17,363 bases of DNA from Congregicoccus sp964517665. GTDB taxonomy: Bacteria; Verrucomicrobiota; Verrucomicrobiia; Opitutales; Opitutaceae. The stretch is taken from NCBI GenBank assembly GCA_964517665.1, contig CAZFCY010000107.1, positions 1 through 17,363 of the forward strand, read 5' to 3'. Positions within the stretch are counted from its first letter, which is position 1. Every line of letters begins with the position of its first letter. A model generated the notes under the pieces. That model saw only the letters and a list, made by a program, of their open reading frames with translations. It did not search any database and was not told where the DNA came from. Made by a program: the position numbers and the translations under genes. Positions 6,031-14,347 of this stretch are shown here, piece by piece.

Positions 6031-8110
6031 TCACGGACGACTGCGCGCGAGCGCCTGCTCGAGTCCCGTCTGCGCCGGCGCGTAGTCGGGATCCAGCGAC
6101 AGCGCGGCGCGATACTCCGCGATCGCCTCCGCGATCGAGCCGGTGAGCAGGTGGGCCGCGCCGAGGTTGGCGTGTGTCGTGGCGGTCGGCTTCAAGGCGA
6201 GCGCGGCCTGGTAGTGTGGAATCGCCTCGCGCGGACGTCGCAGCAGGAGGCAGACATTGCCGAGATTGTTGAGCGCTTCGAGATGCGTCGGATCCTGGCG
6301 AATGACCTCCTCGAACTGGGCCGCGGCCTCCGGCAGGCGGTGCGTTCGAGCGAGCAGGCCGGCCAGCGCGTAGCGGGCATCGACGTGGCGCGGATCGAGC
6401 GCGAGCGCGCGCTCGTGCTGGCGGATCGCCTGCGTGGCGTCTCCACTTTGTGAATACGCGAGGCCGAGGCGGAACTGCGCGTCCGCGACCGCCGGTTCGA
6501 GGCGCGCCGCGGCGGCGAGCGGGGCCAGCGCGTCCCGCGGCCGGCCGGCGCGCAGCAGGGCGTTGCCCAGGTTCGCCTGCGCCGCGAAGGAATCCGGGTC
6601 GAGCCGCGCGGCCTCGCCGAGGTGGGCGACCGCCTCCTCGATCCGGCCTTCCTCGAGCAGGGCGCTGCCGAGATTGGAGCGCGCCCCGCTGTTGGCGGGT
6701 TGAAGCGCGACCGCCTTTTCGAAGGCCGAAATCGCCTCGGCGCGCCGGCCCGCTCGGATGAGGGCGCGCGTTTTCCGGGCGTTTGGCGACGGTGTCGGTC
6801 CAGAGCGTGAGTTCATCGCGATAGTCGCCGTTGCGCGCGGCCGTGAGCCACGCGAGCGGAAGCGCGAGCGCCGCGGCAACGACGAGGCCGGGCTTGCGCA
6901 ACCAGAAAACGGCGAGGCTCGTGGCCGCGACGACCAGCGCCGCGAGCGGAAGATACATGCGGTGTTCCGCGATCGTTTGCGTGGCGACCGGAACGACGCT
7001 GGAGGAAGGCGCCAGCAGCAGGAAGAAACACGCGCCGAGAAAACCGATCGCGCTCCGACGCCGCAGGGCGACGAGTGTCGCGGCGATGAGCGCGCCGACG
7101 AAAAGCATGGAGGGAAGCGCGCGCGCGAATGATGTTTCGAGACTTGTGCCGTAATCGAAAACCAGCGGCGCCGGCCAGAACGCGAGCTGCGCATAGCGCG
7201 CGATGGCTTCGCCTTGCGTGAGCGCGTAGTGCCACGACGAAACCTCCGTGCCGAGGCCGGCGGTGCCGCCGCGATTTCCGGAGTCGAGGATGAGGAGCGC
7301 AAGGATGCCCCAGGTGGCGGCGAGGCTGGCGTGAAACCCCCGGCGTTTCCGCAGCGCGGTGGCGAAATCGCCCGCGATGAACGTCCGATCGTAGAGCAGC
7401 GCGATGAGCGGCGCGACCGCCATGGTTTCCTTTGTCGCCATCCCGAGGGCGCAGGCGATGACGCTTGCGATGAGCCATCCCCGCCGGAACACGATTCGAT
7501 CCGTCACCGCGTCCGTGGATTCAGGAGCGGGCGCGGGTTTGCCCTCCGCCGCGGAGCGTTGCGCGCGGATGAAGGCGTAGAGCGTGGCGAGCAGGAAGAG
7601 CGCGACGAGTGTGTCGGCGCGGCGCGAGGTGTGGCTGACCGCGGCCGTGGCGAGCGGGTGAAGCAGCCAGAGCACGGTCGCGATGAAGGCCAGCGGCGTG
7701 GCAAGCGTGCGGATGCGATCCGGGATTGCCGGCGGCGTTGGAGCCGCGAACGAAAGCGTCCGGCGGATGATGCCGAAGAGGAGCAACCCGCAGCAGAGGT
7801 GGATCGCGACGTTGAGCGCGTGATAGCCGCGCGTGTCGAGTCCGCCGATCGCGTGGTTGAAAGCGAACGACAGGTTCAGGACCGGCCGGCCATCGACCGT
7901 CGTGCCCGTGCCGCCAGGCGGGGAAAGGGGGATCGAGAGCGGCCAGAGCCGGCGGATGGACGGATTTTCCTGAATCGAAGTCAGGTCGTCGAAGACGAAG
8001 GGCGCCTCGAGCGAGGGCCAGTAAACGCCCGCGACCGCCGCCACGAGCAGAGCGGCGGCGGCGAGCGCGAGCAGGCGGGGGGCGGGGGGCGAGGGGCGGG
8101 AGGGTGTCAT
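6031..8110 (-). pseudogene. TMTC-like multi-pass membrane protein with C-terminal TPR repeats, frameshifted
   Basis: The first 449 codons (ATG at 8110) encode a multi-pass membrane protein with a glycosyltransferase-39/TMTC-like layout: VYWPSLEAPFVFDDLTSIQENP (29-50, with the lumenal Asp-Asp), a GYHALNVAIHLCCGLLLFG helix, HPLATAAVSHTSRRADTLVA (151-170), MATKETMAVAPLIALLYDR and AEHRMYLPLAAL. At ENAR (445-449, near 6764) the frame breaks. The other frame continues as LIRAGRRAEAISAFEKAV with about seven TPRs, ending in TGLEQALARSRP at 6031. Compared with the usual TPR pattern (roughly AxxNLGxAL between the two parts), about seven codons are missing. The lesion is thus a deletion of 3n+2 bases, not a single-base slip. 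It could be an assembly error or true inactivation. Family members are thought to transfer mannose or scaffold envelope proteins. Activity here is unknown. Confidence 0.85.
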
Positions 8111-8460
8111 CGTCTTGCCGCGAGCGCGAGCGCGGCTGCGCCGAAGGCGCGCCGGGGCGCGGCGAAAGGCGTGGGGCGAGGGGCTGGAAACGAGGCGGTC
8201 ACGGCCGGAGCGTTGCGACGATCGAACGACTTCAGCGGCGATTGGTCACGAAAGAAGACGGGCGAGAGGCAGTGTGCGGGCGAGGGCGAAAGCGAAGATG
8301 GATTTGCGTGGGATGTGGCTGGCGCGCCCGGTCGCGCCGCTCCCGGGGCGGGCCGCGCAAAAGGAAAACGCTCCCGCCCTCGCGGGCGGGAGCGTTTCAG
8401 CAGCGGGGGTTTTCCCAAAGCGCCGTTTCCGCCGCGGCCGGGCCACAGCGGAGGCGGCGA
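8111..8460. other. intergenic region between the TMTC-like gene and the TonB receptor gene
   Basis: These 350 GC-rich bases lie between two minus-strand genes. The only clear element is the terminator of the receptor gene at 8366-8397. The remainder should contain the promoter of the TMTC-like gene, but I see no convincing one and no reliable gene. Confidence 0.5.
8361..8397 (-). terminator. strong rho-independent terminator of the TonB receptor gene
   Basis: A perfect 14-bp stem pairs AAACGCTCCCGCCC (8366-8379) with GGGCGGGAGCGTTT (8384-8397) around the loop TCGC. Read on the minus strand it is followed by a T-rich run (TTTTCCTTTT, counting the end of the stem). It sits about 65 bases past the receptor's stop codon. 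Confidence 0.9.
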
Positions 8461-11400
8461 TCAGAAATCGAAGGTCGTGGTGAGGAACCACTCGCGTGGG
8501 TTGACGATGCGGAAGGCGACGTGCTCGCCGTCCGGATTCGCGGCGATCGGCTTGAGGCCGCCGTTTTCGAGCGCGTCGCGGACGTTGAGCTGCACCTTCA
8601 TGCGCACCTTGTCGCCGAAGTAGGGCACGCGGCGGAAGCTGTAGGAGACCCAGAAGTCGAGGTGCGTTTCCGAGTCGTCGAAGACCGGGTTGTCGTTGTC
8701 GAGCAGGCGCAGGACGCCATCGGGATCGGCGGGCGCGGCGAGGTAGCCGATCGCGGCCGAATCCTCCCAGCGAATCGCGCCGCCGATGCCGAGACCCTGG
8801 AAGCGGCCCTCGGTGAACTGATAGTTCGTGATGACATTCGCGCGCCATTCACGCTGTTCCTGCGTGACCTTGCCTTCGTTGCGCTTGGCCGTGCTCATGA
8901 CGGCCTCGACGTTCGTGATCCACCAGTCCTGCACGGTCTGCGTCGCTCCGAGGCCGATGCCGCCCAGGCCCGAGCCTTCGAGGTCGGCGCCGGTGGTCTG
9001 CCAGAAGTTCGGAAAACCAGCGGCGGTGGCCCCGGTCCATTTCCCCATGCGCGTGGCGACCCAGGCGTCCCACTCCGGCGCGATTTTGTCGTACACCGTT
9101 TCCTGCTGGCCGGCGGTGAACTTCAGCGTCCAGTTCGGCTGCGGATTGTAGATCAGGGAGATCTCCATGCCTTTCGAGGCCACCGTGCTGGTGCCGGTGA
9201 CAGGGATGCCGAAGAACGTGTCCCGTGGGGCGGCCGCGTGCAGGGCAGGGAGATCGAGGATCCCGAGCACCGCGGGGGAGTTGTCCGTCGCGCTGCCTGT
9301 CACCCACTGAGCCCAGGTGCGGAAGAACGTGTCGTCGACCGTGATCGTGCGGGTGAGGGGCTGGGCGACGACCGCGCCGCGCGCGCCTTCCTGCGAGGCC
9401 TCGTACCAGTTCACCTTGGCGGTGAGTTTGTTCTCCAGCAGCGTGACGCTGAAGCCGTAGTCCTCGCCTTCGCCCGTGGGCAGCGAGAGCGGCGTGCCGA
9501 AGAAGTCGGTCTGAAGGCCGGCGACGTTGAAGTTGTCCGACTTGTTATAGTGCAGGCTCAGCCAGCTCAGCGGTTTCACGACCACGCCGTAGCTGGTGGT
9601 GTTGCCGCTGACCTCCTGCGGATCGCCGAAGACTTCGAGATTCGCAGGATCGGTGAGGCCGTCGCTGCGGATGGCGAGGCCGAGGCTGTTTTTCGCCGTG
9701 CTCTTGTCGCGGCGCTTGCCGAAGGTCGTGACGATGCGGTCGTCGAGGAAATAGCTCTGCGCGGCAAACGCGAGCGAGTCGATGCGCTGCTTCGTGTGGC
9801 TGGAGACGAAGTGCAGGTCCGTGTCCTCCGTGAGCGTGGCCGTCTCCCACGCGCCGGCGAGGCCGGTGTTCGGATCGACGCCCGCGGCGCTCGGGTTGAA
9901 CCAGCGGAACGTGTGCGGGCGCGTGCCGTTCGGGTAGTAGGGCGAGCTGTTGGTGACGACGCCGTCGTTGCCGCCCACGTAGAAGCGGCGCTCGATCGCG
10001 TTCTGCGTGCGATTGCCCGCCCAGACGTTCGGGACGACGGGAATGAACTGGTTGTAACTCGAGAAGTAGGGACGATAGCGGAGCTGATAGCGCTCCTGGT
10101 CGTGCCGTTGTCCCAGGCCCATGAGGCGGTGATGACCGAGCCAGCGGAACCAGTTGGCGCTGTCCCGGAAATCGAGTTCGTAGGCGAGGGTGGCGCGGCC
10201 GACGTCGTTGTTCTCGGGATGCTCGAAGCCGTCCGGCTGGATCGCCTCGACATAGGGCCGGCCGAAGTTCGGATTCGGCGATCCGTCGAGGTTCACCGTG
10301 TTGGTGTCGATATAGAGCGTGGTTCCGGTCTGCTGCGAGATGTAATATTGCACCGACGAATCGAAGTCCTCCTTGAACCAGCCGAGCTGGAGATCGAGGT
10401 TGGGCAGGATCTTCTGCTCGAGTTCGATGTTATAGGTGCGGGCGTCGTCGTTGCCGAAGTTGCCGGCGAGGATGTTGATCTTCTCCCAATCGTAGATCGA
10501 CTGGTCGTTCACGCCCCGCTGGGCGAAGGCCAGGCCGGCCGCGGCTCCGCTCGGAGGCAGGTTGCGGTAACGGTAAGGGCCCTCCGAGCGCGTGGTGCGG
10601 AAGGGCGTGTTGTAGTTGAACTCGGCGGAGGTTCCGGCCACGGCGGGCGTGCTCGAGATGTGGCGCATGACCATGCCGAGGTTGGCGCCGGTCTCGCTGA
10701 TCAACGCGACCGGGCGGTTGCTGCCGTTGGCGTTTGCGCCCTCGAAGGCGACGGCCCCCTGCGAGGCGAGGCGCAGGCCGTCGATGCCCGCGGCGGTGGA
10801 GCCGTCGTAGGGACCGGTGGTGACGCCGTTGATCGTCAGCATCCGGGTGACGGGATTGTAGGAGGGCCGGCCGGCCTCGATCCACGGTGTGACGAAATCG
10901 CGCGGCGTGACCGAGTTGGGCCGGCGGTTGTCGTTTTCGTAGAATTCGACGTTCGCGCGGATCGTCGTTTTCTCGAACGGCTTGAACGTCACCGCGCCGT
11001 ATTGCCGGCGTGTGACGTCGTGCGAGGGCTTGCGCTCGAAGCCGCGCTCGTCGTAGAGCGCCGAGACATAGACCGCGAGCTTGTTCTCGATGAGCGGGCG
11101 GTTGAAGCCGACGCTGGAGCGAAACGCGCCGTTGTCGCCGAAGCGCACGAGGACCTGGTTGCTCGGCGATTGGAGCTGCGCGCGCGTCACTGTCTGGTTG
11201 GTGATGCCGCCGGGATTGCCGAGGCCGAAGAGGATCGAGTTGGGGCCGCGGTTGATCTCGATCGACTCCGTGTTATAGGCATCGAACGGCAGGCGCGAAG
11301 TGCCCGGGTAATAGTCGCGCATCTTGTCCACGCTGGTGGGGATGCCGCGCACGCGGTTCGATGTGTAGGGTGTGAACGGAAGCGAAGGCGCGCCGCCCTG

Positions 11401-11808
11401 GAAGCCGGCAGTGCGATCCTGCACGGCGCCGCGCGTGTCGATGTTGATGTCGGTGAAGTTCCCCGTGCCTTCCGTGTTCGCCTCGTAGAGAAACACGTCG
11501 TTGATGTCGATCGCGGCGGTGTCGACCATCTGCTGTTTGGTGACGACTGTGATCGAGGCCGCGAGGTCGCCGACACTCGAGTTGAGGCGGCTGCCGGCGA
11601 GGGTGTTTTCGGCGTAGTAGCCGATGTTTTTCGAGGCGTCGACCTCGAAGGGGGAGAGTTCGACGACGTCCTCTCCCACTCCCCCGATGGAAGTGCCGGC
11701 CGGGGAGGCGGTGGATTGCGCGAAGCCTGGCGTGGCCAGGAGCGCGTATGCGCATGCCGGAAGCAAAAGCCGGCGACAGGGCTGATATCGAGATATGAGG
11801 TGGGACAT
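8461..11808 (-). CDS. TonB-dependent outer-membrane receptor, Opitutaceae type
   Basis: A 1115-residue outer-membrane active transporter. It has a signal peptide (about 1-30, RRLLLPACAYALLATPGFA) and a mature N-terminus with VVELSPFEVDASKNIGYYAE (48-67). The plug domain (about 68-240) contains GDLAASITVVTKQQMVD and the conserved EINRGPNSILFGLGNPGG (184-201). A long beta-barrel follows, ending in an aromatic TTTFDF as outer-membrane proteins do. No N-terminal FecA-like signalling or carboxypeptidase-like domain is seen. The frame is open back to 12057, but ATG 11808 directly precedes the signal peptide. The substrate is unknown. With a pectate lyase, LamG protein and glycosidase-like gene upstream on the same strand, an oligosaccharide is likely (inference). 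No SusD-like partner is present. A 21-base palindrome lies about 50 bases upstream and a strong terminator follows. A spurious antisense frame covers the whole gene. Confidence 0.95.
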   Translation of the reverse strand: MSHLISRYQPCRRLLLPACAYALLATPGFAQSTASPAGTSIGGVGEDVVELSPFEVDASKNIGYYAENTLAGSRLNSSVGDLAASITVVTKQQMVDTAAIDINDVFLYEANTEGTGNFTDINIDTRGAVQDRTAGFQGGAPSLPFTPYTSNRVRGIPTSVDKMRDYYPGTSRLPFDAYNTESIEINRGPNSILFGLGNPGGITNQTVTRAQLQSPSNQVLVRFGDNGAFRSSVGFNRPLIENKLAVYVSALYDERGFERKPSHDVTRRQYGAVTFKPFEKTTIRANVEFYENDNRRPNSVTPRDFVTPWIEAGRPSYNPVTRMLTINGVTTGPYDGSTAAGIDGLRLASQGAVAFEGANANGSNRPVALISETGANLGMVMRHISSTPAVAGTSAEFNYNTPFRTTRSEGPYRYRNLPPSGAAAGLAFAQRGVNDQSIYDWEKINILAGNFGNDDARTYNIELEQKILPNLDLQLGWFKEDFDSSVQYYISQQTGTTLYIDTNTVNLDGSPNPNFGRPYVEAIQPDGFEHPENNDVGRATLAYELDFRDSANWFRWLGHHRLMGLGQRHDQERYQLRYRPYFSSYNQFIPVVPNVWAGNRTQNAIERRFYVGGNDGVVTNSSPYYPNGTRPHTFRWFNPSAAGVDPNTGLAGAWETATLTEDTDLHFVSSHTKQRIDSLAFAAQSYFLDDRIVTTFGKRRDKSTAKNSLGLAIRSDGLTDPANLEVFGDPQEVSGNTTSYGVVVKPLSWLSLHYNKSDNFNVAGLQTDFFGTPLSLPTGEGEDYGFSVTLLENKLTAKVNWYEASQEGARGAVVAQPLTRTITVDDTFFRTWAQWVTGSATDNSPAVLGILDLPALHAAAPRDTFFGIPVTGTSTVASKGMEISLIYNPQPNWTLKFTAGQQETVYDKIAPEWDAWVATRMGKWTGATAAGFPNFWQTTGADLEGSGLGGIGLGATQTVQDWWITNVEAVMSTAKRNEGKVTQEQREWRANVITNYQFTEGRFQGLGIGGAIRWEDSAAIGYLAAPADPDGVLRLLDNDNPVFDDSETHLDFWVSYSFRRVPYFGDKVRMKVQLNVRDALENGGLKPIAANPDGEHVAFRIVNPREWFLTTTFDF

Positions 11809-12479
11809 TTCTCGGACTGCCGAAGCAGTTTTAATGGGTTTGTGGTTTGGCTTCTTTGGAGGAACATCCTCCAAAAGTGTCTTCAGCCGGCGTCCCTTCG
11901 GGCGCGTAGTCGATCGCGCATGAAGGCGGCTTCCATTTCCGGAAGCGGACGAGGCTGCCGGCGTTACCGGTCGATGGTTTGTGTTGGTGACAAAGGTTGG
12001 AGCGAGGGGACGGAACGGTCGTGGCGTCGGGCGGGCTCGCGGAAAAAACAGTCTCAACAGGCCGGCAGACGCCGGGCGGGCGATACTCGCGCAGTGACGA
12101 TGAGACGCGTCGGAAGGGGGGACATAAATAAAGCGCCGGGCAGTTGGATTGAGGCACTCCTATGTATGCATGGGCAATAAGCGCCCTGTTTCAGAAAAAG
12201 AAGGGAGGCGAGTTCAGACAGTAAGAGCGTGCGTGCGTGTGATCCGGAAGAACCACGCGCAAGCAGACCGCTCGTCCGCGCCCGTGTTCCGTCGCGCTCG
12301 CGGCGCGGCGAGCCGGCCCGTCAACCGCGACACACTGTCTTTCAACAAAGCGAAAGCCACGTTTCTGTAACGTACGAGACAGTATTCCGGCCTTCGCCTT
12401 CGCGGAGCCCCGTCGCGCGTGGATCGCGCCGGCGCGCCCGGGGTGGCAATGGCCGCGCGCGCGAATCTTTTTCACCTCG
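11809..12479. other. long intergenic region upstream of the TonB receptor
   Basis: About 670 bases separate the LamG gene from the receptor gene on the same strand. I see a near-perfect palindrome at 11855-11875 and a 7-bp inverted repeat ACTGTCT (12334-12340) / AGACAGT (12377-12383). No convincing gene is present: the open frames crossing it are Arg/Pro-rich and lack protein character. The receptor's promoter must lie here, but I cannot place it with confidence. There is no clear terminator for the LamG gene. Confidence 0.5.
11855..11875. promoter_or_regulatory. palindrome upstream of the TonB receptor, operator or 5'-UTR hairpin candidate
   Basis: TTTGGAGG (11855-11862) and CCTCCAAA (11868-11875) are exact inverted repeats around a 5-base centre, 47 bases upstream of the receptor ATG. 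The size and symmetry suit a dimeric repressor or activator site. As RNA it would form an 8-bp hairpin. The G-rich arm resembles a Shine-Dalgarno sequence but lies too far from the start to serve as one. Confidence 0.45.
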
Positions 12480-13178
12480 CTACTCGTTTGTCGCTTCCCG
12501 CTTCTCCGCCTTTTGCATCTCCGCGGCGGCGAGCACGGTCGGGTGAAAACGCGCCTCGGCGATTGCGCCTTTGAACCAATGGACGCGGTTGAGGCGCGCG
12601 CCGATCGATGTCTGCCCGCTGGTCATCGCGGCGAAGTTCACCGCGCCCTCGCATTCCTTCACGCCGTCGACGTGATGCGCCATCCAGCCGTCCTTGTAGG
12701 TGAGCGCGATCCACGTCCACGTATCCGGTTTATGGAGACGCGCGCGGTCGATGAGCGCGAGCCGGTTTTCTTCCGAGCAGAGAAACGTGTCCACGCACCA
12801 GCGCCCGTCCTCGTTCATCCGAAGCTCGATGAGCACGCGGTGGTCTTCGCCTTGCGCGAGGTGGAGAAAGCGCTGCTCGTGCTTCCCGTCGGCCGAGGGG
12901 CGGATGAGGATCTCGACGGTAAAGGCCTCCCAGCCGGCGAGAGGGTTGGCCGGCACGACGACCGCGTCGGCGGCGCCGTCGAAGCTGAGGCCGGAAAGGC
13001 CGTCGGCCGCGCTCGCGACGGGGTTCCCGAGCACGGCGGTCGCGTGCCCGCCCACGCGGGCGGCTTGATCGAGGCGCCAGATGATGGGCGCGGGCGTTTC
13101 GGCGGGCGTGGTTGCGGCCGCGCCGTTCAGCGCGAAAGCGAGGAACGCGGCGACGCCGGCGAGCGACAGGGGTTTCAT
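12480..13178 (-). CDS. secreted LamG-like (concanavalin A-like fold) protein
   Basis: The product is 232 residues with a signal peptide (MKPLSLAGVAAFLAFALNGA, about 1-21) and a single jelly-roll domain of the Laminin_G_3/ConA-like lectin type. Typical landmarks in order are LSFDGAADAVVVPAN, WEAFTVEILIRPSADG, RFLHLAQGEDHRVLIELRM, TWTWIALTYKDGWMAHHVDG and INGQ-like strands ending in HWFKGAIAEARFHPTVL. Such domains bind or dress carbohydrates and are common in secreted proteins of Verrucomicrobiota and Planctomycetota. No catalytic glutamates of the GH16 type are seen, so binding rather than catalysis is likely. The frame is open to 13310, but ATG 13178 gives the signal peptide directly. It lies upstream of the TonB receptor on the same strand, 671 bases away. 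No good ribosome binding site is visible. Confidence 0.82.
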   Translation of the reverse strand: MKPLSLAGVAAFLAFALNGAAATTPAETPAPIIWRLDQAARVGGHATAVLGNPVASAADGLSGLSFDGAADAVVVPANPLAGWEAFTVEILIRPSADGKHEQRFLHLAQGEDHRVLIELRMNEDGRWCVDTFLCSEENRLALIDRARLHKPDTWTWIALTYKDGWMAHHVDGVKECEGAVNFAAMTSGQTSIGARLNRVHWFKGAIAEARFHPTVLAAAEMQKAEKREATNE

Positions 13179-13254
13179 CGCGCGATCGGAGCCGGAAGGC
13201 GGCGCGGAGGCGAGCGCGTTTGGCGAAGGGAGGGAGATCGCGCGAACCACGACT

Positions 13255-13294
13255 GCGCGAAGAAGACATGGCGGGTCGCTGGTCCGATGAAGCG
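13255..13294 (+). repeat. dispersed repeat, copy 1
   Basis: This segment begins GCGCGAAGAAGAC and matches 14131-14170 at 33 of 40 positions in the same orientation. A TCGCGCGAA block also precedes both copies (13238-13246 and 14121-14129), with a longer spacer in this copy. The two copies bracket the yegP-like gene. Confidence 0.75.
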
Positions 13295-13326
13295 GTGGAA
13301 GAGCGAGCAATCCCGCCCGGGCACAG

Positions 13327-13360
13327 AAAAGCCGGCCGCGCGTGGAAGCGATGGCCGGCT
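13327..13360 (-). terminator. possible terminator downstream of the yegP-like gene
   Basis: AGCCGGCC (13330-13337) pairs with GGCCGGCT (13353-13360) around a 15-base loop. Read on the minus strand the stem is followed by TTTTCTG. It is about 235 bases beyond the end of the yegP-like gene and the loop is large, so it may instead be part of a repeat element. Confidence 0.4.
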
Positions 13361-13595
13361 TGTGGGGATCGAGGGTTGAAGCGGAGATGTTTTGTCCTCA
13401 GGCCGCGAACTCCGTGACGGTTTCGGGTTCGGAATCGTTGCGAGGCAGGCCGTCGCGACGCTCCGCGCGCATCAAGCATCCCATGGCCCGGTGGAGATGG
13501 CCGTTTGGCCCCTCGGTCGGATCCGCGCCTTCAACGGCTCCCGCTCCCATCCCAAGCCTTCCGGCGAGCAGACGTCCGCGCGGACTCTGGCGCCT

Positions 13596-13922
13596 TTATG
13601 TCAAATCCTTGATATCCGTGGAACCGCCATTCTTCTTCACCGACTCTATTCCATTCCTGGCCGCGGCTTCGGAAGAATACATCTCACTGCGACCGATAAC
13701 CTGGGAGTTTGCGGCCTTGAGCACAAAATAAGGCTGATCCTTGCTCGAGCGTTTAAGCTCGTAATTCGCGTCGTCAGGGGAGTGGCGCTGCACCGAGGCG
13801 ATTCCTGCGAGCGCCGACGCCTTCCGCTCGTACATCTCGCTCGTGAGAATCACCTCATGATTCCCGGCTTTCAGGTTGAAGAAGAACTTCTCGTTGGACG
13901 ACTTGTTTACTTCGTATGACAT
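13596..13922 (-). CDS. yegP: YegP-like UPF0339/DUF1508 tandem-domain protein
   Basis: The product is 108 residues made of two copies of the roughly 50-residue DUF1508 unit. Copy 1 reads KFFFNLKAGNHEVILTSEMY then KASALAGIASVQRHS (about 12-48). Copy 2 reads PYFVLKAANSQVIGRSEMY then AAARNGIESVKKN (about 64-98). The C-terminus STDIKDLT resembles the end of E. coli YegP, which has a similar length. The family is small, cytoplasmic and of unknown biochemical function. ATG 13922 starts the first repeat properly, while the longer open frame upstream is repeat DNA. The gene is visibly less GC-rich than its neighbours and has an A-rich leader without a clear Shine-Dalgarno sequence. It stands alone between two copies of a dispersed repeat and is probably unrelated to the carbohydrate genes. 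Confidence 0.92.
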   Translation of the reverse strand: MSYEVNKSSNEKFFFNLKAGNHEVILTSEMYERKASALAGIASVQRHSPDDANYELKRSSKDQPYFVLKAANSQVIGRSEMYSSEAAARNGIESVKKNGGSTDIKDLT

Positions 13923-14053
13923 ATGGATTCTTTTTTGTTTCTTGTGGGGCTTCCCGACAATGGGTTCGCTTGCCGAATGATGCAAGGCCGCGCCAGACAG
14001 TGGAATAAAAAAGTGGTCGCGGCCATCGAGAGGCGGATGGATTCGCAACGAAC

Positions 14054-14110
14054 GGATGCCCGGCGGTCCACACGGAGGTGGACCCTCCAATGCCTCGGAG
14101 CATCCCGAGG
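14054..14110. repeat. nested palindromic element
   Basis: An outer stem GGATGC (14054-14059) / GCATCC (14100-14105) encloses a perfect 7-bp hairpin GGTCCAC (14065-14071) / GTGGACC (14078-14084). A competing hairpin CCTCGG (14093-14098) / CCGAGG (14105-14110) overlaps the outer stem. The architecture is like that of the 3923-4009 element, but the sequence differs. Confidence 0.65.
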
Positions 14111-14120
14111 GCGGAGGTTC

Positions 14121-14255
14121 TCGCGCGAAGGCGCGAAGAAGACGTGATCGGTTGCTGGTTCGATGGAGCGCCGGGAGGTCGAAAGCGGGGGTGGGATGCA
14201 GGCGGTCTTCTGGTTTGAAACGCCGCCGGATCTTTGCGGCCTTCGCGGCTTCGCG
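14121..14255. repeat. dispersed repeat copy 2 with an inverted counterpart
   Basis: Positions 14131-14170 are the second copy of the 40-base repeat found at 13255-13294. In addition CGCGAAGGCGCGAAG (14124-14138) is inverted at 14241-14255 with one mismatch in 15, giving a unit of about 130 bases with inverted ends. That is the form expected of a small non-autonomous element. No target-site duplication is obvious. Confidence 0.65.
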
Positions 14256-14347
14256 TGGGACCATACCGCCGCGTCACGCGGCGGTGGCGCCGATGCAAGC
14301 ATTAATGAATGACTCCGCAAGTCTGTCCTCCGGAAGTGCCCTGGCGA

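Larger units (their letters stand above)
13179..13595. other. intergenic region with a dispersed repeat and a hairpin
   Basis: No gene is supported in these 417 bases. They contain one copy of a 40-base repeat (13255-13294) and a terminator-like inverted repeat (13330-13360). The rest shows open frames without protein-like composition. Confidence 0.5.
13923..14347. other. intergenic region filled with palindromic repeats
   Basis: The 425 bases between the pectate lyase gene and the yegP-like gene hold no gene. The first part (13923-14050) is the A/T-rich leader of the yegP-like gene. From 14054 on, several inverted repeats follow one another, described separately. Confidence 0.6.

Noticed and set aside
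11809..12057. N-terminal extension of the TonB receptor to ATG 12057
   Set aside because: The extra 83 residues are Arg/Pro-rich and would bury the signal peptide that starts at 11808.
8104..12180. Open frame of 1358 codons on the plus strand
   Set aside because: It is antisense to the TonB receptor, whose plug and barrel motifs are unmistakable. The plus-strand translation is Arg/Ala/Val/Glu-rich without domains. Long antisense frames are expected in GC-rich DNA with strong third-position bias.
12149..12370. Plus-strand 73-codon frame in the receptor's upstream region
   Set aside because: It has basic, low-complexity translation, no ribosome binding site and no family resemblance, and it overlaps a small inverted repeat.
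13255..14170. CRISPR array
   Set aside because: Only two diverged copies about 880 bases apart with a gene between them. There is no regular spacing and no cas genes.
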